Assembly: GCA_963709995.1 (NCBI GenBank)
Contig: CAVPYN010000011.1
Span: 186,001 to 250,000 of the forward strand
Direction: 5' to 3'
DNA length: 64,000 nucleotides
Source of the DNA: JAUIIK01 sp963709995
Lineage (GTDB): Bacteria > Chloroflexota > Chloroflexia > Thermomicrobiales > CFX8
Within the stretch, counting starts at the first letter, position 1. Each line of letters begins with the position of its first letter. Below the pieces are notes generated by a model. The model saw only the letters and a program-made list of their open reading frames with translations, ran no database searches and had not been told where the DNA came from. Shown one piece after another: positions 56,159-64,000 of the stretch. Made by a program: the position numbers and the translations under genes.

Positions 56159-57871
56159 TCAGCGTCTAACGACTGGAAGCAGCACATGCGATGCCCTGCC
56201 CTGCTCGTGGAAGATGCGCTGGTGGGCGACGACCAGTTCATCGTCAAGGAAGTTGTTCTCAGCCCCTGAGTTGGTGTTGCGGTCGTACTCGGGGAACCAA
56301 CTGCTTGTGATCTCGACTCGGATGCGATGGCCGGGCAGGAAACGCACGCCACAGGCGTCGGCATCAAAAGTGAACTTGTAGACCTCGCCGGGTTCCAGGA
56401 ACTGCGGTTGCTCGAATGACTCGCGGAAGCGGGCGCGCAACATACCGTGACAGAGGAAGCGCGCCGATCCGTCCGGATGGACGTCACACAGCCGCACGTG
56501 CCAGTCGGTATCGCGGGCGGATGACGATGCGTAGAGAGTAACGGAAACTGGCCCGACGACATCCAGCGGCTCGGTCAGTATGTCGCTGGTATAACAGAGC
56601 ATATCGTCGCGCGTGGAAGGCAACCGGTCGTCGACCGGGCCGTCGGCGATCTTCCAGAGCATGCCGTTCGGATCTGCGGGGTCATAGCTGTATGTATCGG
56701 GCGGTTCGCTAGTTGGCAACTTGGTCGAGAGCGCCCCATCGCCTTTCAGGCTATTGGCACGGCCGCGTGAATGAAGATAGTAGGGCACATTCTGGGCATC
56801 TGGGAGCGGCCAGTCAGGCTCGCTCCACCATTCGTTTGCGCCGAGGACAAAGACGTAGACCGATGGCTCATGCTCGATTCCGTTGTCGATGCCTTTCAAC
56901 CAGCGATCATAGAAGCGCAACTGGTAGGACTCCAGATCGATCAGCGCCTGCTCGCCGAAATCGAGCCCGTTGAGCGCTCGAGTCCGGTTCCCTCTATGGG
57001 GCCAGGGACCAATGATCAGCTTCTGTCGTTCCCGGACCTGTGCATCCTTGCCACTGCGCCGCAAGCCGCTGAAATTGAGATGGGCGCCGGGGAAATTCAT
57101 ATCCCACCAGCCGCTGATGTTGAGTGCCGAAACCGACATATTGCCCCAGTTGTGGCTATATGAGCCTTTGCGCCAGTAGCCGTCCAGATTGGGATGCTGC
57201 ATCCACTCATCCCACCAGTCGCTCTGAATCCCGGCTTGTCGCGCCATATCCGCCAGCGGCAACGTGTGAAAGTAGTCCCGCATCTCGGAGTAAATCTCAG
57301 TCTCAGAGTCCTGGTAGGAGCGTCGCCCCATCCAGAGCATCCACTCTGCGACCGGTAGCAGGAAACAGCCATGTGTGATCGGTTCGTTCATGTAGGCGTC
57401 GGGTGGCGAGACGACCGGCACGATTGCTTTCAGGTGTGGCGGGTCGGCTGCGGCCGCCAGCCACTGGGTGCGCGCGACACAGGAGCCTCCGGCCATGCCG
57501 ATATTGCCGTCGGACCATGACTGCTGCGCGATCCACTCGATCGTATCGTAGCCGTCCTCGGTGTCATGGATGTAAGGGGAAAAGTCGCCGTCCGAGTTGA
57601 AGCGGCCGCGCAGATCATTCAACGCCACGATGTAACCGCGTCGCGCAAGTTCATGGAAGAAGGGCTGCCGTGCCCGTACCTTATCGTAAGGCGTGCGTAC
57701 GAGCACCACCGGGTAGGCTCCCGGTGCGTCGGGACGGATGAGATCGAGTGACAGATCGACGCCGTCGCGCATCGGCACGCGCAAGTCATGCTGGATATTC
57801 GTCTTGGTTGCTATTCGTTCGGAAACTGCGCTCGTCGGGAGCGCTGGGAACGGGATGTCGCCAAGCGGCAT
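56159..57871 (-). CDS. CocE/NonD family serine hydrolase
   Basis: A 570-residue X-Pro dipeptidyl-peptidase/cocaine-esterase-type hydrolase: an alpha/beta hydrolase core with a helical cap and a C-terminal jelly-roll (residues ~420-565). Early text VPMRDGVDLSLDLIRPD and GYIVALNDLRGRFNSDGDF is diagnostic; the nucleophile is Ser130 in GMAGGSCVARTQ, where Cys replaces the usual Tyr after Ser. The jelly-roll includes GPVSVTLYASSSARDTDWHVRLCDV and GHRIRVEITSSWFPEYDRN. The start MPLGDIPFP at 57871 is preferred to the much longer open frame. Substrate (ester or proline peptide) is not evident. Confidence 0.9.
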   Translation of the reverse strand: MPLGDIPFPALPTSAVSERIATKTNIQHDLRVPMRDGVDLSLDLIRPDAPGAYPVVLVRTPYDKVRARQPFFHELARRGYIVALNDLRGRFNSDGDFSPYIHDTEDGYDTIEWIAQQSWSDGNIGMAGGSCVARTQWLAAAADPPHLKAIVPVVSPPDAYMNEPITHGCFLLPVAEWMLWMGRRSYQDSETEIYSEMRDYFHTLPLADMARQAGIQSDWWDEWMQHPNLDGYWRKGSYSHNWGNMSVSALNISGWWDMNFPGAHLNFSGLRRSGKDAQVRERQKLIIGPWPHRGNRTRALNGLDFGEQALIDLESYQLRFYDRWLKGIDNGIEHEPSVYVFVLGANEWWSEPDWPLPDAQNVPYYLHSRGRANSLKGDGALSTKLPTSEPPDTYSYDPADPNGMLWKIADGPVDDRLPSTRDDMLCYTSDILTEPLDVVGPVSVTLYASSSARDTDWHVRLCDVHPDGSARFLCHGMLRARFRESFEQPQFLEPGEVYKFTFDADACGVRFLPGHRIRVEITSSWFPEYDRNTNSGAENNFLDDELVVAHQRIFHEQGRASHVLLPVVRR

Positions 57872-58189
57872 TGCTTTAGCCTCTGCATGTTTCGCGCGAT
57901 TAACTCGCCGCGACGGACCGATTGCCGATGGCGACAGACTAGCATCGAATGAGCGCCTGTCGAGGTTCCGCGCACAGTACACGTGAGGCTGTCTGGCGGC
58001 CGGTGTGGAATGAACCCCTGGCTGCCAGGTGGATACTGATCTTGAAGATCTATAGAGGAGGATCCGACCTGTCACACGAAGTCGATCTGTACGCTGCCTG
58101 CTTGCCGGCGAATGGTGATCGCGTAGGTACGAGACAATGCACCGCATTGCCGGCACAGGAATAGAGGAGGCCTTCAGTGCGACGCCGTA
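57872..58189. other. Intergenic region, nothing recognised
   Basis: Upstream of the CocE-like gene. No coding pattern, hairpin with a T-run or tRNA is visible to me. The promoter for the hydrolase is presumably here but no clear box stands out. Confidence 0.35.
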
Positions 58190-58440
58190 TCACTCCGGCG
58201 TGGGATGGTTGCTATCGACCTGTTCGGCGTTGGTCACCCAGACGACGTAGCTGAGTTCAGCGTTGTCGTAGTGTCCGGTGATCTCCCAGCATCGGGGGTA
58301 GGGAGCTGATGCCGAAAGGCATGAAGTCGCCGATATCGGATCGCATGCGATTCGTGCCCGCGCCGCCGGCTTCAAACGAGGGTTTGGGCGGTGCCACTCC
58401 TTTTGCGACCCAACCCTGCGGCACCGAATTGGGCTCAACG
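58190..58440 (-). pseudogene. Fragment of an unknown protein's C-terminus
   Basis: Two adjoining frames together read like the end of a protein: KLPSVEPNSVPQGWVAKGV and RMRSDIGDFMPFGISSLP in one frame, then CWEITGHYDNAELSYVVWV and a stop at 58190 in the next. No plausible start codon or N-terminal domain exists, and the segment directly follows the beta-lactamase-like gene. It is probably a decayed remnant of a secreted protein; the function is unknown. Confidence 0.4.
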
Positions 58441-58455
58441 GATGGCAGCTTTGTC

Positions 58456-59670
58456 TTAGCTTTTCACCGATCGGCGTGGAGTCAGCCCCAACGAGCGGTA
58501 CATCGCGGCCCGTAGCGCTAGATCGCGGGGATCCTCCAGGTACGTGCCCATCCTGTTCATCACGTAAGCGTAGCCTATCTCGGATTGAGGGTCAGCATAG
58601 GCGAACGAACCTCCGGCCCCCGGTGCACCGAACGCGCTCGGCGGTCCGAAAGGCCGTTTCGAAGCGGGCTTCGCGAAGCCGAGGGAAAATGGCACCTCGA
58701 TCTTGAGACATTCGTCCATGAATCCGTGTAGCGGCGGAATGGCGGGTTTCATTAGCTGCCGGAGCGTTTCTTCGCGCAATCCAAGCTCCCGGCCGCCAGT
58801 CGCGAATTCGCTGTAGGCGCGTGCGATGGCACGGGCGGTGCCGACACCACCTCCGGAAGGCACTTCAAGGTTGCGGGCATAGATTCGTTCGGAGTCCAGC
58901 GCCAGCAACGTCCCTGGATTTCGAGTCATCGATTGGAAGAGCGGCGAGCGAGGGTTCATCGCGGCGAGTGTTAGCCGGAACGGATTGTGGAAGATCGCAA
59001 GCGCATAGTTGGACATCTGAAGCTTCGCCAGACGAGAATCCGGGATCGAATCTGGCAGGCGAATATAGACATCCTGATCAAGCACCCCGGCGATCTCATC
59101 CTGAAAGAATTGTCCCAGGCTGCGATGCTGCGGATCGACCCGCCGCAATAGTTCGCCTTCATAGAAGCCGAGGCTGATAGCGTGGTAGGCCTGCCGGGTG
59201 CCTGGCTCCCAGGCGGGTTTTTGTCGCTCCATAATCCCCGCGAGCTTGTCGAGATCAGCGACAACGTCCCTGTCAACCGGCTCATCGAATGCGAACAGTG
59301 CGGCCTGGTGTGCAAGGAGCTGGCGGACTGTGATTGCCGCTTTGCCATTCTGGGCAAATTCCGGCCAGTAGGTGCAAACGGGTTCATCGAAGTCGAGCAG
59401 GCCGAGGGAGTGCGCGATCGCCATCACCATCGCGGCTAGACCCTTGGTGGCCGAGAAGACGAGGACCATCGTGTCTTCTTCCCACGGATCGCCGGTCTCC
59501 TTGTCTCGGGCACCGGCCCAGAGATCCACGACAGGTTCTCCACGGTGGTAGATACAACAAGCCGCTCCGATTTCGTTGCGGCGTTCGAAGTTCTCGACGA
59601 AGGCCGTCTGAACTTTCTCGAATCCTGGCTTTACGAAGCCGTTGATGGTGACTGGGCCAGTCTGGACCAT
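58456..59670 (-). CDS. Serine hydrolase, beta-lactamase/EstB-like
   Basis: A 404-residue penicillin-binding-protein-fold hydrolase of the class C/esterase EstB group. The nucleophile motif S73-A-T-K76 (VFSATKGLAAMV) is present, with YHAISLGFYEGELLRR containing the Tyr of the second motif and FGPPSAFGAPGAGGSFAYAD in place of the third (KTG-like HxG). There is no signal peptide, so it is likely a cytoplasmic esterase rather than a secreted beta-lactamase. YWPEFAQNGKAAITVRQLLAHQAAL is typical of the group. Confidence 0.9.
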   Translation of the reverse strand: MVQTGPVTINGFVKPGFEKVQTAFVENFERRNEIGAACCIYHRGEPVVDLWAGARDKETGDPWEEDTMVLVFSATKGLAAMVMAIAHSLGLLDFDEPVCTYWPEFAQNGKAAITVRQLLAHQAALFAFDEPVDRDVVADLDKLAGIMERQKPAWEPGTRQAYHAISLGFYEGELLRRVDPQHRSLGQFFQDEIAGVLDQDVYIRLPDSIPDSRLAKLQMSNYALAIFHNPFRLTLAAMNPRSPLFQSMTRNPGTLLALDSERIYARNLEVPSGGGVGTARAIARAYSEFATGGRELGLREETLRQLMKPAIPPLHGFMDECLKIEVPFSLGFAKPASKRPFGPPSAFGAPGAGGSFAYADPQSEIGYAYVMNRMGTYLEDPRDLALRAAMYRSLGLTPRRSVKS

Positions 59671-60012
59671 AAGAGTGCTCCTAATAACGATCCGGCTCGT
59701 GGAGCCCGGCGTTCATCATACGGATCGACGATTCTTCTCCGACAAAGGAACCCGTCATCTTCAACGTGAGAGACGGGCTCGCGACTGACGGGATTCCGGG
59801 TGGTATCGATGGATGTGCTGCCGTCTGGGACCTCTTGAGTTGAATAACTGCTCCTTCGTCCGGAGAATGTTCGTCTCGTGCTGGTTGGATAAACGCGACG
59901 CTCCTTCCGCTAGCTGCAAGTGACACGGTAGACGTGACTGAGCAATGAAGTTGTGACAGGCGAGCTCGTGACGTTACAGCTTCGCGACAGTCGCGTGTGA
60001 CAATGTGCGATA
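59671..60012. other. Intergenic region before the IS1380 remnant
   Basis: No gene is supported. The segment around 59750-59800 (GTCATCTTCAACGTGAGAG) is faintly similar to intergenic repeats in such genomes but is not convincing. Confidence 0.35.
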
Positions 60013-60998
60013 CCTAGCCCGGATTATTCACGGACGATCGGGCCGAGTGGCGAGGAGGTGCCAGAGCGGCTGTCCGGGATGACTGCTGGCAAGGTGGATG
60101 CGGGCACGATCGGTCAGGCGCCGCACCCAACCGCCAATCTTGATCAACCGGAGCCGCAGGATGTCCAGCTGCATCCGTGGAACACCCTCTCGTCCGAGCC
60201 AGCGCCGCAAGGTATCGAGCAACCAATAGGCGGCGGCATGCAGCAGTAAACGAAACTGGTTGGCCCAGAAACCACAGCAGCTGGACCCAGAGGGTACCCC
60301 GGTCGGCCGGGTGCCCTCTGGGCGTGGCACACTTGAAGTCCTTGACCCAGTTCTCGGTCTCACCGCGTTCGCTATGCCAGCCATAGAGCAGTTCCGGAGC
60401 ATCCTTGCGAGTCGTGACGACAAAGCGCGTGTTGATCCCGTGCTCACTGACTTCAACCTTGATAATGACGCGCCGCGGATGGGACCAACTCTCGGCCTGG
60501 TAGCGCGTCTCGCCGATCAGGCGCACCGCCTGCTGAGTTTGGTCGTAGGTCGCCAGCGTCTCGAGCCGGCTGTTCGGGATCAGGCCGATGGCGTACTCGA
60601 TCCCGTCCGCCTCGCAGATCGATCGTCACCCCGGGCCAGCGTTGGCCCATCGCCGCGACGATTCTGGCTACTTCGCTGACCGCCTCCCAGCTGGCGTGGG
60701 CGTTGCCGGGCCGCAGCCGAGTGGCGCACTGGACCGTGCCGCCAGTCAGGCAGCGTATCCGAGATGGCCGCACACAGCCTGAGTTCATCTTCGGCTTCTG
60801 CCAGCCTCAGCAAGCCTCCATCACTCGTCACGTTATCGAGATCCAAGCCTGCGTCGATGGATCCGGCTGGACGCACAAAGGACACCGCGGGTGTGGCAGA
60901 CGGCGCCATGAAGACACCTCCCTGGATGAGTTCGAATCGCATCGCTTCTCATACCAGAGAGGTGTCTACCTGTCACCTATGAATAATCCAGCCCGGCG
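60013..60998 (-). mobile_element. IS1380 family insertion sequence, internally deleted
   Basis: Both ends are visible: CTAGCCCGGATTATTCA at 60013-60029 and, inverted, TGAATAATCCAGCCCGG at 60979-60995, sharing the core GGATTATTCA. The interval is ~985 bases, much shorter than a full IS1380 (about 1.5-1.7 kb), because the transposase gene has lost internal pieces. No target duplication could be confirmed by eye. It cannot move by itself. Confidence 0.75.
60028..60942 (-). pseudogene. IS1380 transposase, decayed
   Basis: Recognisable fragments in three frames: an N-terminal part (LDLDNVTSDGGLLRLAEAED, LRLCAAISDTLPDWRHG), a jump to RPGNAHASWEAVSEVARIVA and TIDLR, a second deletion joining into CEADGIEYAIGLIPNSRLETL, then ELLYGWHSERGETENWVKDFK (catalytic Glu) and FWANQFRLLLHAAAYWLLDT to the end. 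About 130 residues are missing compared with the family. Two opposed copies of a 12-base sequence (60287-60298 and 60310-60321) interrupt the region after the catalytic Glu; removing 12 and 13 bases restores KCATPADRSSCCGFWANQF. Confidence 0.8.
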
Positions 60999-61220
60999 CC
61001 GCGCGGCCCCAGACGTTGCCTGAACGACAGGCAGGTGTACGCCCCGCATGAAATGGTGCTGGATTGCCCTCCCGGTGGACTTTACAATCAGCGGTATCTC
61101 CCAACGACCCGAGCGAGCCGTGCCTACTCTACAACCATGTATCTCGAAAACGACTGCCCCAGGAGGAGAACTCCAATGTTGCCAAGAAAGCTTCGATGCG
61201 GGCCAGACCTGTCCGGCTAC

Positions 61221-61703
61221 TCAGGACCTCGCACTCATACTGTAGGTTGGATCGACCATGTCACTGATGCCCGTGGCTGTAACCTGACCGAGAGCATCAA
61301 CATGCACCTGGGCTCGGTGGTCCTTCTTGATCAGATAATAGATGAGGTAGACGGCCAGCCCTATCCCAGCTGTGAAGAGGAGCAGGATGACCGCGAGCCC
61401 GAAGCGAAACTTCTTCGGCCTCACTAGTTCCGCGCTGTTGCTGGTCTGACTAACGACCTGATAACCCTGCCAGCTCAGACGCTCGAGCTCCTCCGCCAGG
61501 ACAGATGTGCGCTGCTCGTCCGACAGCTCCAGCCGCGTTGGGTCTTCGCGCACATGTTCCAGTTCCTCGTCGTAGCTGCGGCCGGTTGCCGTCGCTAGCC
61601 GCTGAATGCGTTGGTAAACGGCGGGGGATGCTGGCGCACCACTAGCATCGAAATATGGCGATGGGTGTACCGCTTCAGGGTGATCGGTCGATTCCTGAGA
61701 CAT
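61221..61703 (-). CDS. Hypothetical protein with C-terminal membrane helix
   Basis: A 160-residue protein starting MSQESTDHPEAVHPSPYFDA at 61703, set by the ribosome-binding site GGAGG. The N-terminal 100 residues are hydrophilic and helical (YQRIQRLATATGRSYDEELEHV, LAEELERLSWQGYQVVSQT), then LVRPKKFRFGL leads to a membrane helix (~112-134) and a short tail. The segment WQGYQVVSQTSNSAELVRPKKF resembles small tail-anchored proteins with a DUF-type domain in actinobacteria and Chloroflexi. Function unknown. Confidence 0.6.
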   Translation of the reverse strand: MSQESTDHPEAVHPSPYFDASGAPASPAVYQRIQRLATATGRSYDEELEHVREDPTRLELSDEQRTSVLAEELERLSWQGYQVVSQTSNSAELVRPKKFRFGLAVILLLFTAGIGLAVYLIYYLIKKDHRAQVHVDALGQVTATGISDMVDPTYSMSARS

Positions 61704-61955
61704 CAAAACCTCCGGTCCAATGTTCGGACGAAGCACTTCAACACGCGTAGACGGTCACGAATTGCATTATGCGACTCGATTGTGGATCGGGTCCAGTTCC
61801 GCTCATGGTATCACCACCGGGCAACCGGTTATGCTGGCGGTTTCAGTCGATGTCACAGCGGGCTCGTTCCGTACCGAGGACAGGAATACCATTCGCTAGC
61901 GACCCGTTGTAGCCAATGTGTCCAGAGATTCTACAGATGAAGGAGTGGGGAAGAG

Positions 61956-62957
61956 ATGACGACAGATACGCGCCCGCCGATGCCGGTGCTCGACTTCGAC
62001 CAGATCGGCCCGCAGGTTGGCGAGCGCTTTCCGGACATCACGCTTCCGGATCAGTCCGGAACTCCAGTCAACCTCCAGGAGCACCGCGGCACCCGCAAAG
62101 GGCTGATCGTCTTTCACCGAAGCGCGGGATGGTGACCATTCTGCCGAACGCAGCTCGTTGAGCTGCAAAGCCGTCTTCCAGAATTCGAGCGCGAGGGCAT
62201 CTCCGTCTACGCGATCAGCTACGACTCCGTCGATGTGCTACGCGACTTCGCGGCGAAGCACGATATCCAGTACCCGCTTCTCTCTGACGAGGGCAGCGTC
62301 GTCATCAAGCAACTTGGTCTCCTCAACGAGCACCTGGCGCAGCAGTCGGCGCACTACGGGCTAACTCCTGGAGATCATCACTTCGGAATTCCCTACCCCG
62401 GCAGCTTCGTCCTCGACACCGGCGGCGTTGTCATCGACAAACGCTTCGAACAGAGCTACCGGGTGCGTCCCCAGGCAGCCGACCTGTTAGAAAGTGCATT
62501 CGGCGCCGAGATTAGCGAGGCGGCGATCAGCGACCGGGCGAACAATGATGAGATCGGCGTCACCGCCTGGATGAATGGCGCAGCATACCGGCCATGGCAA
62601 CAGTTGCGCGTCCAGTTTGGCATCCAGATTGGCGACGGGCTGCACATCTACGGCAAACCAGTCCCGGATGGTTTCTACGCGCTCGAGATCGAACCTGAAT
62701 CGATTGAGGGGCTGGAGACTGCCGAACTGGAACTTCCCGATCCGCATCCGTACAAGGTTGAAGGAATCGACGAGCAGTTCATGGCCTACGAGGGAGAGGT
62801 TCGGGGATCACTGCCGGTCTACATCAACCGCAACGCTGGCGACCTGACCCTGAATCTGACCGTCAGCTACCAGGCATGCACCGACAGCGAGTGTTTCCCG
62901 CCTTCATCCCTGCGCCTTAGACTGCCAATCCAGGCGCTGGACAACGTGCCTGGATAG
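61956..62957 (+). CDS. Selenocysteine redoxin fused to DsbD-alpha-like domain
   Basis: A 333-residue protein in one frame if the TGA at 62133-62135 is read as Sec60. Residues ~18-170 form an AhpC/TSA-type thioredoxin fold: VGERFPDITLPDQSG, then HRSAGW-U-PFC-RTQLVELQ, so U60 and C63 make a UxxC redox pair where homologues are expected to have CPFC; ISVYAISYDSVDVL, YPLLSDEGSVVIKQLGLL and YPGSFVLDTGGVVIDKRF follow. Residues ~185-325 resemble the DsbD N-terminal (alpha) domain and contain a second Cys pair C308/C313 (YQACTDSECFPP). No signal peptide is seen, so it is probably cytoplasmic. The ATG follows a purine-rich GGGGAAGAG. Confidence 0.85.
62133..62183 (+). promoter_or_regulatory. Candidate bacterial SECIS element of the redoxin gene
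   Basis: Fourteen bases after the in-frame UGA, GCAGCTC (62150-62156) and GAGCTGC (62160-62166) form a seven-pair stem closed by the loop GUU. TTCTG (62139-62143) and CAGAA (62179-62183) could add a lower stem. The apical loop starts 21 bases after UGA and begins with G-U, within the range known for bacterial elements. Without a covariation test this remains a candidate. Confidence 0.65.
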
Positions 62958-63012
62958 CGGTTCACATCTAGCTGCTTCTACGGTAAACTGCTTTACTATG
63001 ACTTAACGATTG

Positions 63013-63043
63013 ACGCGCCCGACACCACCAGTATCGGGCGCGT
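63013..63043 (+). terminator. Intrinsic terminator after the selenoprotein gene
   Basis: ACGCGCCCGA (63013-63022) pairs with TCGGGCGCGT (63034-63043) around an 11-base loop and is followed by TT. The T-run is short, so termination may be partial, but the strong ten-pair GC stem lies between two plus-strand genes and would separate them. Confidence 0.65.
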
Positions 63044-63063
63044 TTCAGTTGGAGACCGGGCCA

Positions 63064-64000
63064 GTGGCTTCGACGAGAACCAAAACGCGGGACGAAGAAC
63101 GTGACGAACAAGCCGTCGCGGATATAGCGGCCTCCCCAGAAACCGCGGTTGACGCCGCGAGCGAACTCGAAGATGAGCCGGAGGATGACTACAACGCCCG
63201 TGGCTCCTATACCGTTGCCGGCGCTCACCTCTCGCATGACGTCTACTCATCCTTTCGCGATCCGCTGATTCCGTTCGTCCAGGACAACCTCGGCATTTCG
63301 CTTTTCGCGGCCAGCCTGATGGTGCCGGCCCAGTCTTTGCCCAGCCTGCTCCAGCCATTCATCGGCGTGCTGGCGGACCGCACCTCGAAGCGCTGGTTTG
63401 TCGTCCTCGCGCCAGCCGTTGCCGGAATTTCCGTTTCATCGATCGGTCTCGCGCCAAACGTCTTCGTTGTTCTCCTGTTGCTCTTCACCGCCGGGCTGGC
63501 CTCGGCGGCCTTCCACACGCCAGCAGTCGCGCTGATCGGCGAATATGGCGGCCGCCGCATGGGTCGGGCGATGGCGTTGTTCCAGGCCGGCGGGTCACTT
63601 GCTCGCGCCCTCGGCCCGCTGATCGTCACCGGCGTCATCTGGCTGGTGGGATTCCACAATCTCTGGATCGCGATGTTCATGGGGATCGCGGCATCGATCG
63701 CCCTTTACTTCGTTGTCGACACAACCGCTAGCGATCAGGCAGAGAAGGAAAAGGACGTTGTGCCGTTTAAACCGCTGGTCAAGGCGCGGGCAAAATACGT
63801 TGGCGGCCTGATGGGATTCGGGTTTCTGCGATCTTTGGGCCGCGCGCCATTCACCATTTTCCTGGTCGCCTACCTGCTCGAAGTCGGGCGTGGCGATTGG
63901 TATGCCTCGATTTCGTTGGCGACGATCTCATTTGCCGGTATCTTCGGCGGCTTCGCGGGTGGGATCTTCTCCGACCGATTTGGACGGCGGATCGTTCTGG
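63064..64000 (+). CDS. MFS transporter, Fsr-like, 5' part
   Basis: The first ~312 residues of a major facilitator; the gene runs off the window. The GTG at 63064 has GGAGA upstream. A hydrophilic, acidic N-terminal tail (~50 residues, ELEDEPEDDY) precedes the membrane part, which begins AHLSHDVYSSFRDPLIPFV and continues with FIGVLADRTSKRW, FHTPAVALIGEYGGRRMGRAM and SDRFGRRIVL. This pattern is that of the fosmidomycin-resistance (Fsr) branch of drug exporters. The substrate is unknown. Confidence 0.85.
   Translation, partial: MASTRTKTRDEERDEQAVADIAASPETAVDAASELEDEPEDDYNARGSYTVAGAHLSHDVYSSFRDPLIPFVQDNLGISLFAASLMVPAQSLPSLLQPFIGVLADRTSKRWFVVLAPAVAGISVSSIGLAPNVFVVLLLLFTAGLASAAFHTPAVALIGEYGGRRMGRAMALFQAGGSLARALGPLIVTGVIWLVGFHNLWIAMFMGIAASIALYFVVDTTASDQAEKEKDVVPFKPLVKARAKYVGGLMGFGFLRSLGRAPFTIFLVAYLLEVGRGDWYASISLATISFAGIFGGFAGGIFSDRFGRRIVL

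Noticed and set aside
61035..61427. Plus-strand frame with AGGAGGAG before an ATG at 61176
   Set aside because: Despite the good ribosome-binding site, the frame is antisense to the hypothetical membrane protein, which has a better-supported start and a clear membrane helix.
1..64000. CRISPR array or rRNA operon
   Set aside because: No run of regularly spaced direct repeats and no rRNA-like conserved words were seen on either strand.

Overview
The window is GC-rich (roughly 60 % by eye), densely coded and carries no rRNA, tRNA or CRISPR array that I can see. Gene content points to a Chloroflexota bacterium, probably Thermomicrobia/Sphaerobacter-like: lipoproteins with long Thr/Pro linkers, an F420-type luciferase-family oxidoreductase, a selenocysteine formate dehydrogenase, PspA with its PspAA partner, and IS630/IS1380 transposases. 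The taxonomic call is inference. At least fourteen otherwise well-conserved genes carry one or more single-base frame breaks, some next to short homopolymers. Many intact genes lie between them, so I read most breaks as assembly errors and annotate those genes over their full span.

Layout. 1-9 kb: end of an amidohydrolase, chorismate mutase, PATAN-like protein, MFS transporter, zinc-ribbon protein, TerC behind a yybP-ykoY (Mn2+) riboswitch, PspAA-PspA, TspO, a KtrB/TrkH K+ transporter and an M55 D-aminopeptidase. 9-21 kb: Tat-type lipoprotein solute-binding protein, Nudix hydrolase, TPR protein, formyltransferase-like protein, class III aminotransferase, nitrilase, GNAT, lipoprotein. 21-33 kb (accessory): lipoprotein split by an in-frame TGA, tyrosine recombinase, secreted protein, membrane alpha/beta hydrolase, hyuA-cupin-hyuB, an AbrB/Doc toxin-antitoxin pair, a GIY-YIG protein and an unknown gene. 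33-39 kb: formate dehydrogenase operon (minus strand): a catalytic subunit with selenocysteine and a SECIS hairpin, a NuoE/NuoF-like subunit, a separate Fe-S subunit carrying the Fe4S4 domain normally fused to the catalytic chain, and FdhD. 39-50 kb: M20 hydrolase, HEAT protein, LLM oxidoreductase, FAD oxidase, two-component system, MBL hydrolase, ABC-2 exporter. 50-64 kb: an ECF sigma factor fused to an anti-sigma-like zinc motif, a membrane segment and an outer domain; VapBC; ilvD; MaoC-like protein; IS630 and IS1380 remnants; CocE-like and beta-lactamase-like hydrolases; a second selenoprotein (a redoxin with a U-P-F-C motif fused to a DsbD-alpha-like domain); and the start of an MFS transporter.

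How it fits together. Two independent in-frame UGA codons, each at the position of a known redox or metal-ligand residue and each followed by a hairpin, indicate that the organism decodes selenocysteine; the sel genes are not in this window. Formate oxidation would feed NAD+ through the NuoEF-like module. The least explained items are the Sec-redoxin/DsbD fusion, the split formate dehydrogenase, the membrane-anchored sigma factor, and a 12-base sequence found inside two unrelated transposase genes.
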